Source of the DNA: Candidatus Spyradosoma merdigallinarum
GTDB lineage: Bacteria > Verrucomicrobiota > Verrucomicrobiia > Opitutales > UBA953
DNA: 34,717 bases
Reading direction: 5' to 3'
NCBI GenBank assembly: GCA_018713755.1
Contig: DVOG01000132.1
Location: 1-34,717 of the forward strand
Position numbers and translations under genes: made by a program. This document shows positions 18,207-25,651 of the stretch, piece by piece (within the stretch, counting starts at the first letter, position 1; each line of letters begins with the position of its first letter). Below the pieces are notes generated by a model that worked only from the letters and a program-made list of their open reading frames with translations, was not told the origin of the DNA and searched no databases.

Positions 18207-19250
18207 ATGAAGATTTTCGCGGCAGAAAGCTCCTGCGACGAATCCGCGCTCGCCGTCTTCGACTCCGGACGCGGCGTCGTCGCGGAGCGCGTGAACACGC
18301 AGATCGCGCTGCACGGACAGTTCGGCGGCGTCGTCCCCGATTTGGCGGCGCGGGAACACCTCGCGAATTTCCCGGCGCTGCTCGAAGATATTTGTCGGAG
18401 CGTCGATCCCGCGGAAATCGACGCCGTGGCCGTCACGCGCGGCCCCGGACTCGCGGGCTGCCTCGCGCTCGGCATCGCTTATGCGCGCGCCGTCGCCGCG
18501 GCGTGGGGCAAGCCGATCGCCGCCGTGAATCATCTGCGCGGGCATCTTTTTTCTCCGTTCATTCCCGTGCATGAGGAAGATCCCGCGGCGTTCCCGCGCC
18601 GGCGCGCCGCGCTTTTCCCGCATTTGGGTCTCGTCGTTTCCGGCGGGAACACGCTGCTCGTCTCCGTCGACGCGGAATGCCGCGTCGAAATTCTCGCGCA
18701 GACCGTCGACGACGCCGCCGGCGAAGCGTTCGACAAGGGCGCGAAGCTGCTCGGGATGCCGTATCCCGGCGGCGCGCTGATCGAGAAGCAGGCGCGGCTC
18801 GCGCGCGTCCGCGGAACGTTCGCCTTCCCGCGCGGGGAAAATCTGCGCAAGGGCGCGCGCTTCAGTTTTTCCGGGCTGAAAACGAGCCTGCGCTATCGTC
18901 TGGAAAAGATGAGCGACGCGGAGCTCGCGGCCGCGCTGCCGGAAATCTGCGCGGATTATCAGGACGCGATCGTCGCGCAGCTCGCGGGGAAAACTTCCGC
19001 CGCGCTGCGGGAACGCCGCTTCGCGAGCCTGGGCGTTTCCGGCGGCGTTTCCAACAACGGCGCGCTGCGGGAAGCCGTCGCGGAAATCGCGGCGAAAAGC
19101 GGAATTCCGTTGCTCGCGGCGCGTCCGCGGCATACGGGCGACAACGCGGCGATGATCGCGTTCGCCGCGTGGTTTGACGCGCAGCTCCCGCCTCCCGCCC
19201 GCGCGCTCCCGGTCAGCTTCGCTCCCGCGCTGACGATAGACGTGCCCTGA
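18207..19250 (+). CDS. tsaD: tRNA N6-adenosine threonylcarbamoyltransferase TsaD
   Basis: 347 residues. It transfers threonylcarbamoyl onto A37 of ANN-decoding tRNAs, working with TsaB, TsaE and TsaC. The ASKHA fold begins AAESSCDESALAVFD. The metal-binding HxxxH is present as AVNHLRGHLF, GPGLAGCLALGIAYARAV follows the first lobe, and VVSGGNTLLV binds phosphate. DDAAGEAFDKGAKLLGMPYPGG is the family signature. The last metal ligand Asp lies in RHTGDNAAMIA. The start follows an A10 tract with AAAGAA as a weak ribosome site. It is probably co-transcribed with the helicase. The partner genes tsaB and tsaE are not in the window. Confidence 0.95.
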   Translation: MKIFAAESSCDESALAVFDSGRGVVAERVNTQIALHGQFGGVVPDLAAREHLANFPALLEDICRSVDPAEIDAVAVTRGPGLAGCLALGIAYARAVAAAWGKPIAAVNHLRGHLFSPFIPVHEEDPAAFPRRRAALFPHLGLVVSGGNTLLVSVDAECRVEILAQTVDDAAGEAFDKGAKLLGMPYPGGALIEKQARLARVRGTFAFPRGENLRKGARFSFSGLKTSLRYRLEKMSDAELAAALPEICADYQDAIVAQLAGKTSAALRERRFASLGVSGGVSNNGALREAVAEIAAKSGIPLLAARPRHTGDNAAMIAFAAWFDAQLPPPARALPVSFAPALTIDVP

Positions 19251-19305
19251 GGCTTTTCGCTTCGAGCGGGAACGCGTTTCTTTCCGCTTCGCGCGGCGTG
19301 CGTTC

Positions 19306-19334
19306 TTGATTTTCGGCGGGCGATGTGCTTGAAT
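19306..19334 (+). promoter_or_regulatory. Candidate promoter of hpf
   Basis: TTGATT (19306-19311), 17 bases, TTGAAT (19329-19334), with a TG two bases before the -10. The leader to the ATG at 19405 is about 64 bases and A/T rich. Confidence 0.45.
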
Positions 19335-19404
19335 AGCCGCCGTTCGGAAATCGTGTTCCGAGCGTCATACGAAGCAAACATCAATACAACCCCATACTCC
19401 AAAA

Positions 19405-19764
19405 ATGAACGGACAAATCAATATTACCGGCATCAATCTCGAACTCACGGAAGCGCTCAAAAACTACGTGAACGAAAAAGCCGCCAAGCTTTTCGAGCAT
19501 AATGACCGCATCATCCGCGCGAATTTCGATTTGGAATACATTCCGACGAAAGCGCCCGAGCAGTCCTTCGTAGCGAAATCCACGATTGAAATCGCCGGGC
19601 CGAACATCGTGCTCAGCGTGACGTCCGCCGACCTTTACAAATCCATCGACGAACTGATGGACAAGCTGATCCGGCAGATTCGCCGCGCGCATCGCCTCGA
19701 AAAGGAAAAGCGCAATCACCCGCAGGACATCGACATCGGGGACGACATCCCGAAGACGAAATGA
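19405..19764 (+). CDS. hpf: Ribosome hibernation promoting factor (short HPF/RaiA family)
   Basis: 119 residues, short form: one beta-alpha-beta-beta-beta-alpha domain without the long-HPF dimerisation tail. The start INITGINLELTEALKNYVNE and the helix SADLYKSIDELMDKLIRQIRR are typical. It binds the decoding region of resting 30S subunits and blocks translation in slow growth. The C-terminus is charged (KEKRNHPQDIDIGDDIPKTK). It has its own promoter and terminator, so it is an independent unit as expected for a growth-phase gene. Confidence in the family is high; the choice between HPF and the related YfiA is open. Confidence 0.92.
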   Translation: MNGQINITGINLELTEALKNYVNEKAAKLFEHNDRIIRANFDLEYIPTKAPEQSFVAKSTIEIAGPNIVLSVTSADLYKSIDELMDKLIRQIRRAHRLEKEKRNHPQDIDIGDDIPKTK

Positions 19765-19795
19765 TTCCTCCGCCGGAGAAATCCGCGAGAACAAA

Positions 19796-19830
19796 GCCGC
19801 CGCGCGCAGAAAATGCCGCGGCGGCTTTTT
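19796..19830 (+). terminator. Intrinsic terminator after hpf
   Basis: A 9-bp stem, GCCGCCGCG (19796-19804) with CGCGGCGGC (19817-19825), is followed by five T. Unlike most terminators here it is not built from the repeated heptamer. Confidence 0.88.
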
Positions 19831-19868
19831 CGTTCGCGGCGGGAACGGGCGTTCCCGCGCGTTTTCGG

Positions 19869-19884
19869 CGTTCCCGCGGGAACG
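19869..19884. repeat. Second copy of the 16-bp motif palindrome (hpf-fabH gap)
   Basis: CGTTCCCGCGGGAACG, identical to 6256-6271. Another inverted motif pair (GCGGGAACGGGCGTTCCCGC) lies just to its left, so this gap holds four copies within about 45 bases. Confidence 0.85.
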
Positions 19885-19895
19885 GCATTCGCGGT

Positions 19896-19924
19896 TTGCA
19901 AGGCGCGGGAAAAACTGTTTTCAT
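19896..19924 (+). promoter_or_regulatory. Candidate promoter of the fabH-led envelope block
   Basis: TTGCAA (19896-19901), 17 bases, TTTCAT (19919-19924). The ATG at 19936 would be only about 5 bases from the predicted start, so the mRNA may be nearly leaderless. The -10 match is weak. Confidence 0.35.
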
Positions 19925-19935
19925 TGCCCGCTGAA

Positions 19936-20937
19936 ATGAGAACTCCAACACCGTCAGTTTATATTCGGGGCATGGGCGTCTATATGCCCGAACGCCGTTT
20001 GACCAACGCGGATCTCGAGCGGCTCGTCGAAACGTCGGACGAATGGATCCGCACGCGGACGGGCATCGTCGAGCGCCGGCTCGCGGCTCCGGAAGAAGCG
20101 ACGTCCGACCTCGCGGTGAAAGCGGCGGAAAAGGCGATCGTCGACGCGGGCATTTCCAAGGAGGACATCGACCTCGTCATCGTCGCCACGGTGACGCCGG
20201 ACCAGACGTTCCCGTCCACCGCCTGCCACGTGCAGGCCAAGCTCGGCCTGCGCACGGACATTCCCGCGTTCGACATGGTCGCCGCCTGCTCCGGGTTCAT
20301 CTACATGATGCAGGTCGCGAACCACATGCTGCGCGCGGGCGACTACAAGAACGTGCTGATCGTCGCCGCGGAAAAGCTCTCTTCCATCGTGAACTGGGAA
20401 GACCGCACGACCTGCGTGCTTTTCGGCGACGGCGCCGCCGCCTACGTGCTCACGAAGTGCAACGAGCCCTACGTCGGCATCCTCGGGAACATCCTCGGCG
20501 CGGACGGTTCGCAGGGCGAACTGCTGAAGCTCCCCGCCGGCGGAAGCCTTCACCCGGCGAGCTACGAGACCGTGCGCGAAAAGGAGCACTGCCTGCAGAT
20601 GCAGGGCAATCAGGTCTTCAAAATCGCCGTCCGCACGATGTCCGACTGCTGTCTGCGCCTGCTCGAAAAATGCAACGTGAGCGCCGACCAGATCAAATGC
20701 GTGATTCCGCACCAGGCGAATCTGCGCATCATCGACGCCGTCGCGCGGCAGATCCGCATTCCGCTGGAAAAATTCTGCATCAACATGGAAAAGACGGGCA
20801 ACACTTCGGCGTGCTCGATTCCCATTTGCATGGAAGAGTCCTACCGCGCGGGAAAATTCGGTCCCGGCGATCTGATTCTGCTTACGGCGTTCGGCGGCGG
20901 CTTCACATGGGGCGCGACGCTGATCCGCTGGAAATGA
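19936..20937 (+). CDS. fabH: 3-oxoacyl-ACP synthase III (KAS III)
   Basis: 333 residues with the start at MRTPTPSVYIRGMGVYMPER. The open frame runs 41 codons further upstream, but that part is motif-derived sequence without family similarity. It condenses acetyl-CoA with malonyl-ACP to begin fatty acid synthesis. The nucleophilic Cys lies in DMVAACSGFIYMM, the His in CVIPHQANLRIID and the Asn in KTGNTSACSIP, giving a full Cys-His-Asn triad. SDEWIRTRTGIVERR and FGGGFTWGATLIRW are the conserved end segments. It heads a co-directional envelope block; the BamD-like gene follows after 36 bases. Confidence 0.96.
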   Translation: MRTPTPSVYIRGMGVYMPERRLTNADLERLVETSDEWIRTRTGIVERRLAAPEEATSDLAVKAAEKAIVDAGISKEDIDLVIVATVTPDQTFPSTACHVQAKLGLRTDIPAFDMVAACSGFIYMMQVANHMLRAGDYKNVLIVAAEKLSSIVNWEDRTTCVLFGDGAAAYVLTKCNEPYVGILGNILGADGSQGELLKLPAGGSLHPASYETVREKEHCLQMQGNQVFKIAVRTMSDCCLRLLEKCNVSADQIKCVIPHQANLRIIDAVARQIRIPLEKFCINMEKTGNTSACSIPICMEESYRAGKFGPGDLILLTAFGGGFTWGATLIRWK

Positions 20938-20973
20938 GGGCGCGGGAACGCGAGGCGCAGCTGCACGACGCTC

Positions 20974-22326
20974 ATGAAATCCGGATTTTCGCACAGGAAA
21001 GGACGCCTTCTGCCGGCGGCAGTCTTCGGCGCGGGAACGCTTTTGCTTTTCTGCGCGTCCGGCTGCGCGTCGGCGAAGCTGCCGGCGTCCGCGGGAACGG
21101 TTCCCGCGGCAGGGCAGGAAACCGACGCCCGCGCTGCGCTGCGGCTGCAGATTGAGGCGGACGTCGCCGAAGGCGCGCGCGAAGAGGGCTTGCCTTCGGA
21201 CATTTTCGAAACCGGAAATCTCGGCGCCTACGCGGATTTTCTCATCGACGGCGCGCTGGCGAAAGGCGTTCCCGCCGCGGAGGCGGAAATCCCGATCGCG
21301 GCGCTCGTCGTCGCTTTCGCGCTGGAAAAAAGCGGAGAAGATTCCCGCGCGCTCGGCGCGTACGCCGACGTCGCCGCGCTTTTCCCCGACAGCGATTTCG
21401 CGGCGGAAGCGCTTTACCGGCAGGGCGCGGTTTATTCCTCGCGCCGCCAGTTCGACGCCGCGTTCGAGTGCTTTTCCGCGCTGGAAGATTCGTATCCGGC
21501 GTCCCCGCGCGTCGACGACGCCGTCGTGCAGGCGTATCTCGTCGCGGAAATGGTGCGCAACGGCGTCCGCCCGCTCAAAGGCGGCTGGTTCCCGTGGTTC
21601 CGCGACCGCAACGCGGCGCTCGCGTTTTACGACCGTCTTTACGAGATGGCGCCGCACCTGCCGATTTCCCCGCGCCTGCTTTATCACAAGGGCATATTCG
21701 CCTTCGAGCTTTCGCATGAATGGTTCGCGTTCGACAAGACGCTCGAGGCCATCGACGCTTTCGAGCGCCTGATCAGCATTTATCCCGACGCGCAGTTCGT
21801 TCCCGACGCGTATTTGGAGCTCGCTGAAACTTACGAAGCGGGCATCGTCGGCGCGGAATGGGATCAGCTCTCGACGCGCCGCGCCATCAATTACTATACG
21901 GATTTCTATTCCCTGTTCCCGGAGCACCCGCTGGCGGAAGCCGTTTACGACCGCACCGTCGTGCTGACGAATCTGCTCGCCGCGAACCGCCTCGCGTTCG
22001 GCGATTTTTACTATTCCCGCCACAACAATCTGCGCGCCGCGCTGACGTTCTACAACGAGGCGATCACGCTCGCGCCGGATTCTCCGGCGGGAAAAGACGC
22101 GCAGGAGCGCATCGAGCGCATCCGCCGCGGCGAGCGTTCCGAGCGCACGCTGGTCGACTGGATTTTCGGACGCTATCCGAACTACGACGCGGGAGACTAT
22201 TTCGACGCGCCGTCGCTGAAGCCGCTCGACGAAATGGGTTTCCGCAGCGGGAACGCCGCCGCGCAGCAGCTTGATTCTCCCGCCGCTCCCGCGAACGAGG
22301 GCTATCAGAATCCGGGCGAAGACTGA
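20974..22326 (+). CDS. BamD-like TPR outer-membrane lipoprotein
   Basis: 450 residues. A basic start and hydrophobic segment lead to the lipobox CASGC (Cys31). The body is helical with TPR-type pairs, such as ALGAYADVAALFPDSDFAAE, then ALYRQGAVYSSRRQFDAAFE, and later AIDAFERLISIYPDAQFVPD. This pattern of a tetratricopeptide followed by a PDS/PDA turn is typical of BamD/YfiO, which helps insert beta-barrel proteins into the outer membrane. It is longer than E. coli BamD (about 245 residues), with extra helices and a disordered tail. Its place before an LptE-like gene supports an envelope assembly role, but a general TPR lipoprotein is possible. Confidence 0.7.
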   Translation: MKSGFSHRKGRLLPAAVFGAGTLLLFCASGCASAKLPASAGTVPAAGQETDARAALRLQIEADVAEGAREEGLPSDIFETGNLGAYADFLIDGALAKGVPAAEAEIPIAALVVAFALEKSGEDSRALGAYADVAALFPDSDFAAEALYRQGAVYSSRRQFDAAFECFSALEDSYPASPRVDDAVVQAYLVAEMVRNGVRPLKGGWFPWFRDRNAALAFYDRLYEMAPHLPISPRLLYHKGIFAFELSHEWFAFDKTLEAIDAFERLISIYPDAQFVPDAYLELAETYEAGIVGAEWDQLSTRRAINYYTDFYSLFPEHPLAEAVYDRTVVLTNLLAANRLAFGDFYYSRHNNLRAALTFYNEAITLAPDSPAGKDAQERIERIRRGERSERTLVDWIFGRYPNYDAGDYFDAPSLKPLDEMGFRSGNAAAQQLDSPAAPANEGYQNPGED

Positions 22327-22351
22327 TTTTTTCTCAGGAGAAAGCGCTTTC

Positions 22352-22894
22352 ATGAAAAATTTTCTGCAGAGGTTTTTTCGCGGGAACGCGCCGCGCGCGG
22401 CGCGTTCCGCGCTTTGGGCGGGAACGCTGCTCGCCGTCGTTTCCGCGTGTTCCTATTCGCTCGGCAACCGCGGAGAGCTCCCGTTTTCGACGATTGAAAT
22501 CGCGCCGATCGTGAACGAGGCGGATTTGCCGCAGGCGCAGGCGACGCTCGCCCGCGAAATCGCGGATGCGCTGAACCGCGAGCCGAAGCTGAGCACCGTC
22601 ATCGACCGCGGCGACGCGGAGCTCGAAATCGTGATTTCGGATTACCGCCGAAGCATTTCCTCCACGGCGAGCCGCGATTCCGTGCTCGCGAGCACGCAGA
22701 ATCTGACGCTTGTGCTGAAATGCTCGCTGCTGAACAAGCGGACGGGGAAATACTATTTCCGCAACCGCTCGATTTCCGTTTCGACGGAAGTCTACACGGG
22801 GCAGGCGCCGGGACTCGGCGAGCCTCAGTCGTTCCCCGTGCTTTCCCGCGAGGCGGCGCGCAAAGTCCGCGATCTGGTGACGAACGTGTGGTGA
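22352..22894 (+). CDS. LptE-like LPS-assembly lipoprotein
   Basis: 180 residues from the ATG at 22352, with AGGAGA about 10 bases upstream, one of the few good ribosome sites here. The signal sequence ends in the lipobox VVSAC (Cys33), and the mature start CSYSLGNRGELPF resembles the C-Y/G-Y-xLG opening of LptE. A region follows that fits the alpha/beta fold of the family (FSTIEIAPIVNEADLPQAQA, then LEIVISDYRRSISSTASRDS). LptE plugs the LptD barrel that delivers LPS to the cell surface. The N-terminus also holds an RGNAPRAARSA stretch encoded by the repeated motif. The family call is good; the exact role is inferred. Confidence 0.72.
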   Translation: MKNFLQRFFRGNAPRAARSALWAGTLLAVVSACSYSLGNRGELPFSTIEIAPIVNEADLPQAQATLAREIADALNREPKLSTVIDRGDAELEIVISDYRRSISSTASRDSVLASTQNLTLVLKCSLLNKRTGKYYFRNRSISVSTEVYTGQAPGLGEPQSFPVLSREAARKVRDLVTNVW

Positions 22895-22970
22895 CCGCCG
22901 CGCCGCGTTCCCGCCGCCGCGCCGGAGCTCTTTCCGCGAGAACGCTTCCGCGGCGTTCCCGCGCGAGGCG

Positions 22971-23004
22971 TTGACAAGCCCCGCGCGGTGATGTTTTCTT
23001 AAAT
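22971..23004 (+). promoter_or_regulatory. Candidate promoter of mreB
   Basis: A perfect -35, TTGACA, lies at 22971-22976. The best A/T-rich -10 candidate, TTAAAT (22999-23004), is 22 bases away, and TTTTCT (22994-22999) has 17-base spacing but a poor match. The -10 is therefore uncertain. Confidence 0.4.
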
Positions 23005-23025
23005 GCAACGTTTTTTGGAGAGCTT

Positions 23026-24042
23026 ATGATTAAAAAAATCCCGGGAATTTTCTCTACGGCGATCGGCATCGACTTGGGCACGGCGAACGTTCTCGTCTAC
23101 GTCAAAGGGCGCGGCGTCATCATGAACGAACCGAGTTTCGTCGCGATCGATTCCAAGACGCGGCGGCCGCTCGCCATCGGCGAAGACGCGAAGCGCATGG
23201 CGGACCTCGCCCCGGAAGGCATCGAAATCGTGCGCCCGATGAAAAACGGCGTCATCGCCGATTTCGAGGTCAGCGAGCACATGCTGCGCTATTTCATCAG
23301 AAAAGCCGGGCAGCACTCTTTCCTCACGCATCTCACGGTCGTCATCGCGGTTCCTTACGGGATCACGCCGGTCGAGGAGCGCGCGGTGAAGGATTCCGCT
23401 TACCGCGCGGGAGCGCAGAACGTTCAGACGATTCAGGAGCCGATCGCCTCCGCGCTCGGCGCCGGGCTTCCCGTCGGAGAATCCGAAACGTCGATGATCG
23501 TCGACATCGGCGGCGGAACCTCGGAAATCGCCGTGCTTTCGCTCGGCGGGATCGTCGCGGCGAAAAGCATCCGCGTCGGCGGGGACGAGTTCGACCGCAG
23601 CATCGTCAATTACGTCAAGAGCGCCTACGGGCTCGTCATCGCGTCGAAAACGGCGGAGCAGGTGAAGCTTCAGATCGGCTCGGCGTATCCGCTCGACCAG
23701 GAGCTTTCGTTCGAAATCAAGGGCCGCGACTCCATTTCCGGCATGCCGCGCGCGCAGACGATCAACTCGACCGAAGTCCGCGACGCGCTCAAGCACAATT
23801 TCGACGACATTCTCGAAGGCATTTCCAAGACGCTGGAAATCTGCCCGCCGGAATCCGCCGGGCAGCTGCTCGACCGCGGCGCGGTGCTCGCCGGCGGCGG
23901 CGCGAAAATCCGCGGTCTCGCGCGCTTCCTCAGCGACAAGACGGGCATTCCGTTTTTCGTGGCGGAAGAGCCGCTGCGCTGCGTCGTCAACGGCACGGGC
24001 ATCATCATCGAAAACTCGAACTGGAACACGTTCCGCCGCTGA
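23026..24042 (+). CDS. mreB: Rod-shape-determining protein MreB
   Basis: 338 residues, bacterial actin. It forms membrane-bound filaments that guide the elongation peptidoglycan machinery. Phosphate loop 1 is IGIDLGTANVLVYVKGRGVI, phosphate loop 2 is IVDIGGGTSEIAVLSLGGIV, and the adenosine motif is GAVLAGGGAKIRGL. EPIASALGAGLPV is the connecting segment. The N-terminus is slightly amphipathic (MIKKIPGIFSTA) and could touch the membrane. GGAG eight bases before the ATG is a proper ribosome site. mreC follows after 85 bases. Nothing is abnormal in length or motifs. Confidence 0.97.
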   Translation: MIKKIPGIFSTAIGIDLGTANVLVYVKGRGVIMNEPSFVAIDSKTRRPLAIGEDAKRMADLAPEGIEIVRPMKNGVIADFEVSEHMLRYFIRKAGQHSFLTHLTVVIAVPYGITPVEERAVKDSAYRAGAQNVQTIQEPIASALGAGLPVGESETSMIVDIGGGTSEIAVLSLGGIVAAKSIRVGGDEFDRSIVNYVKSAYGLVIASKTAEQVKLQIGSAYPLDQELSFEIKGRDSISGMPRAQTINSTEVRDALKHNFDDILEGISKTLEICPPESAGQLLDRGAVLAGGGAKIRGLARFLSDKTGIPFFVAEEPLRCVVNGTGIIIENSNWNTFRR

Positions 24043-24127
24043 TTCCTTCCGCTCGCGGAAAACGGCCCGGAAAGAGGGCGCGCGGCGTTCCCGCCGGAAG
24101 AAGAAACCCGTTCCCGCGTTCCCGCCG

Positions 24128-24991
24128 ATGACTCCGGAAATCCGCAATCTCCGCCCGTTTTTTTTCCTTTTCGCGGGCATGTTCGTCTGGTGGTTCGCGC
24201 CGGCGGCGGCGCGGCGCGCGGTCTACGAAGCGGTTTACGAGTTCGAGGCGCCGTCCTTCATCCTTTCTTCTCGGATGCGTGAGCTCGCGCAGTATTGGGA
24301 ACTGCGTTCCCGCTCCGAGAACGACCTGATCCGCGCCGGGCGCGACGCTTCGCGGCTGGCGGCGACGATGCAGTATGAAATTTCCCGCAACGCCGCGCTG
24401 CGTGCGGAAAATCTTCGCCTGGAAAAACTGCTCGGTCTGCCTTCGCGCCCGGAATACCGCACCGTTCCCGCGCGCACGGTTCAGCGGCGCCTGGGCATGT
24501 GGTGGCAGCAGCTCGTGCTGCGTCGCGGCGAGGAAGACGGCGTGCGGCCCGGCTGTCCCGTCGTCACGGCCTACGGCGTTGTCGGGCGCGTGCGCGAAGT
24601 GTTTTACGACACCTGCGTCGTCGAGCTGATTTCCTCGCCCTCGTTCCGCATTTCCGCGCGCATCGCCGGCATGGAAAACCGCCCGGTGACGTATCAGGGC
24701 GCGGGCGCGGCGCCGTTCGGAAAACCGCGCGGAAAAATCAGCGACGTTCCCGCCGACGCGGTTTTGCCCGGCGGCGGCGCGCGGCTCGACGTCGTCACTT
24801 CCGGACTCGGCGGAATTTTTCCCGCCGGGCTGAAAATCGGCTCCGTCGCGGGAACGGCTGCGCGCTCGGGCGACGGAATTTTTCGCGAGGCGGACGTCGC
24901 GCTTTCGCAGGATTTGGCGTCGATCGAGGAGGCGGCGATTCTCGTTCCCGTCATCCCGGACGTTTCGGAAACGCCGGCTCCGCGCGCGTAA
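24128..24991 (+). CDS. mreC: Rod-shape-determining protein MreC
   Basis: 287 residues. A short cytoplasmic tail and one transmembrane helix (about residues 10-30, FFFLFAGMFVWWFAPAA) precede a periplasmic coiled coil (about 55-100, ending AALRAENLRLEKLLGLP). The two beta-domains that bind PBP2 follow, with VQRRLGMWWQQLVLRRGEED, GCPVVTAYGVVGRVREV and TSGLGGIFPAGLKIGSV as family landmarks. The ATG directly follows two motif copies and has no Shine-Dalgarno site. mreD starts 15 bases after its stop. Confidence 0.93.
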   Translation: MTPEIRNLRPFFFLFAGMFVWWFAPAAARRAVYEAVYEFEAPSFILSSRMRELAQYWELRSRSENDLIRAGRDASRLAATMQYEISRNAALRAENLRLEKLLGLPSRPEYRTVPARTVQRRLGMWWQQLVLRRGEEDGVRPGCPVVTAYGVVGRVREVFYDTCVVELISSPSFRISARIAGMENRPVTYQGAGAAPFGKPRGKISDVPADAVLPGGGARLDVVTSGLGGIFPAGLKIGSVAGTAARSGDGIFREADVALSQDLASIEEAAILVPVIPDVSETPAPRA

Positions 24992-25006
24992 GGACGCAGA
25001 GAAAAG

Positions 25007-25651
25007 ATGCGGGAACGGCTGAAAAAGATTTTTTCCTCCGGGGCGTTCTTTTGGATTCCCGGCTGCGCCGCGGCGTATCTGTGGATTTTTCTCGCGGGAA
25101 CGGCGGCGGACGCGCTATCGCCGCTGAATCTCGACGTTTTCGCGCCGGGCATCCTCGTCGTCGTTCCCGCGCTGCTGATGCCGCTGCAGCGCGGATTCGC
25201 CGTCGCGCTCGTTTCGGGGCTGCTTTTCGACGCGTCGCTCCCGATTCCCTATGAAACGATGGAGGCGGCGTTGGGCGCGTCGGCGGAATACGTTTCGCTG
25301 TTCGGAGAAACGGCGGTGAACGTGCCTTCGACGACGGGCTTCGGCATGATGTGGACGGCGATTTTCTTCTTCGTGCTGCGCTTTTTCCGCCGCTTCGTCG
25401 CGGAGGATTCGCCGCGGGAATGGCTGTTCTGCGCGCTCGCCGTGAATTTCGTGATTTTCCTGCTCTGGGCCTGCGGGATCGGCTGGAGCCGTCTCGGAAC
25501 GGCGGAGTTTTGGCTGAGCTTCGCCGCGGACGCGCTGACGGCTTCCGCGTTCATCGTGCTGCTCGGCTGGTGGTATTTCGACGCCGTCGTTTCGCTCTAC
25601 CGCATCTGCGGCGCGGATTTGCTCGGAGAAGAACGGGAGGCGGCGGCATGA
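25007..25651 (+). CDS. mreD: MreD-like rod-shape membrane protein
   Basis: 214 residues with five or six hydrophobic helices and little else. Sequence similarity in MreD is always weak, so the call rests on position between mreC and mrdA, size and topology. LMPLQRGFAVALVSGLLFDA resembles the MreD turn with a conserved Gly-Asp. Its TGA overlaps the ATG of mrdA (ATGA at 25648-25651), indicating translational coupling. It likely anchors the MreBC-PBP2 complex in the membrane. Confidence 0.8.
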   Translation: MRERLKKIFSSGAFFWIPGCAAAYLWIFLAGTAADALSPLNLDVFAPGILVVVPALLMPLQRGFAVALVSGLLFDASLPIPYETMEAALGASAEYVSLFGETAVNVPSTTGFGMMWTAIFFFVLRFFRRFVAEDSPREWLFCALAVNFVIFLLWACGIGWSRLGTAEFWLSFAADALTASAFIVLLGWWYFDAVVSLYRICGADLLGEEREAAA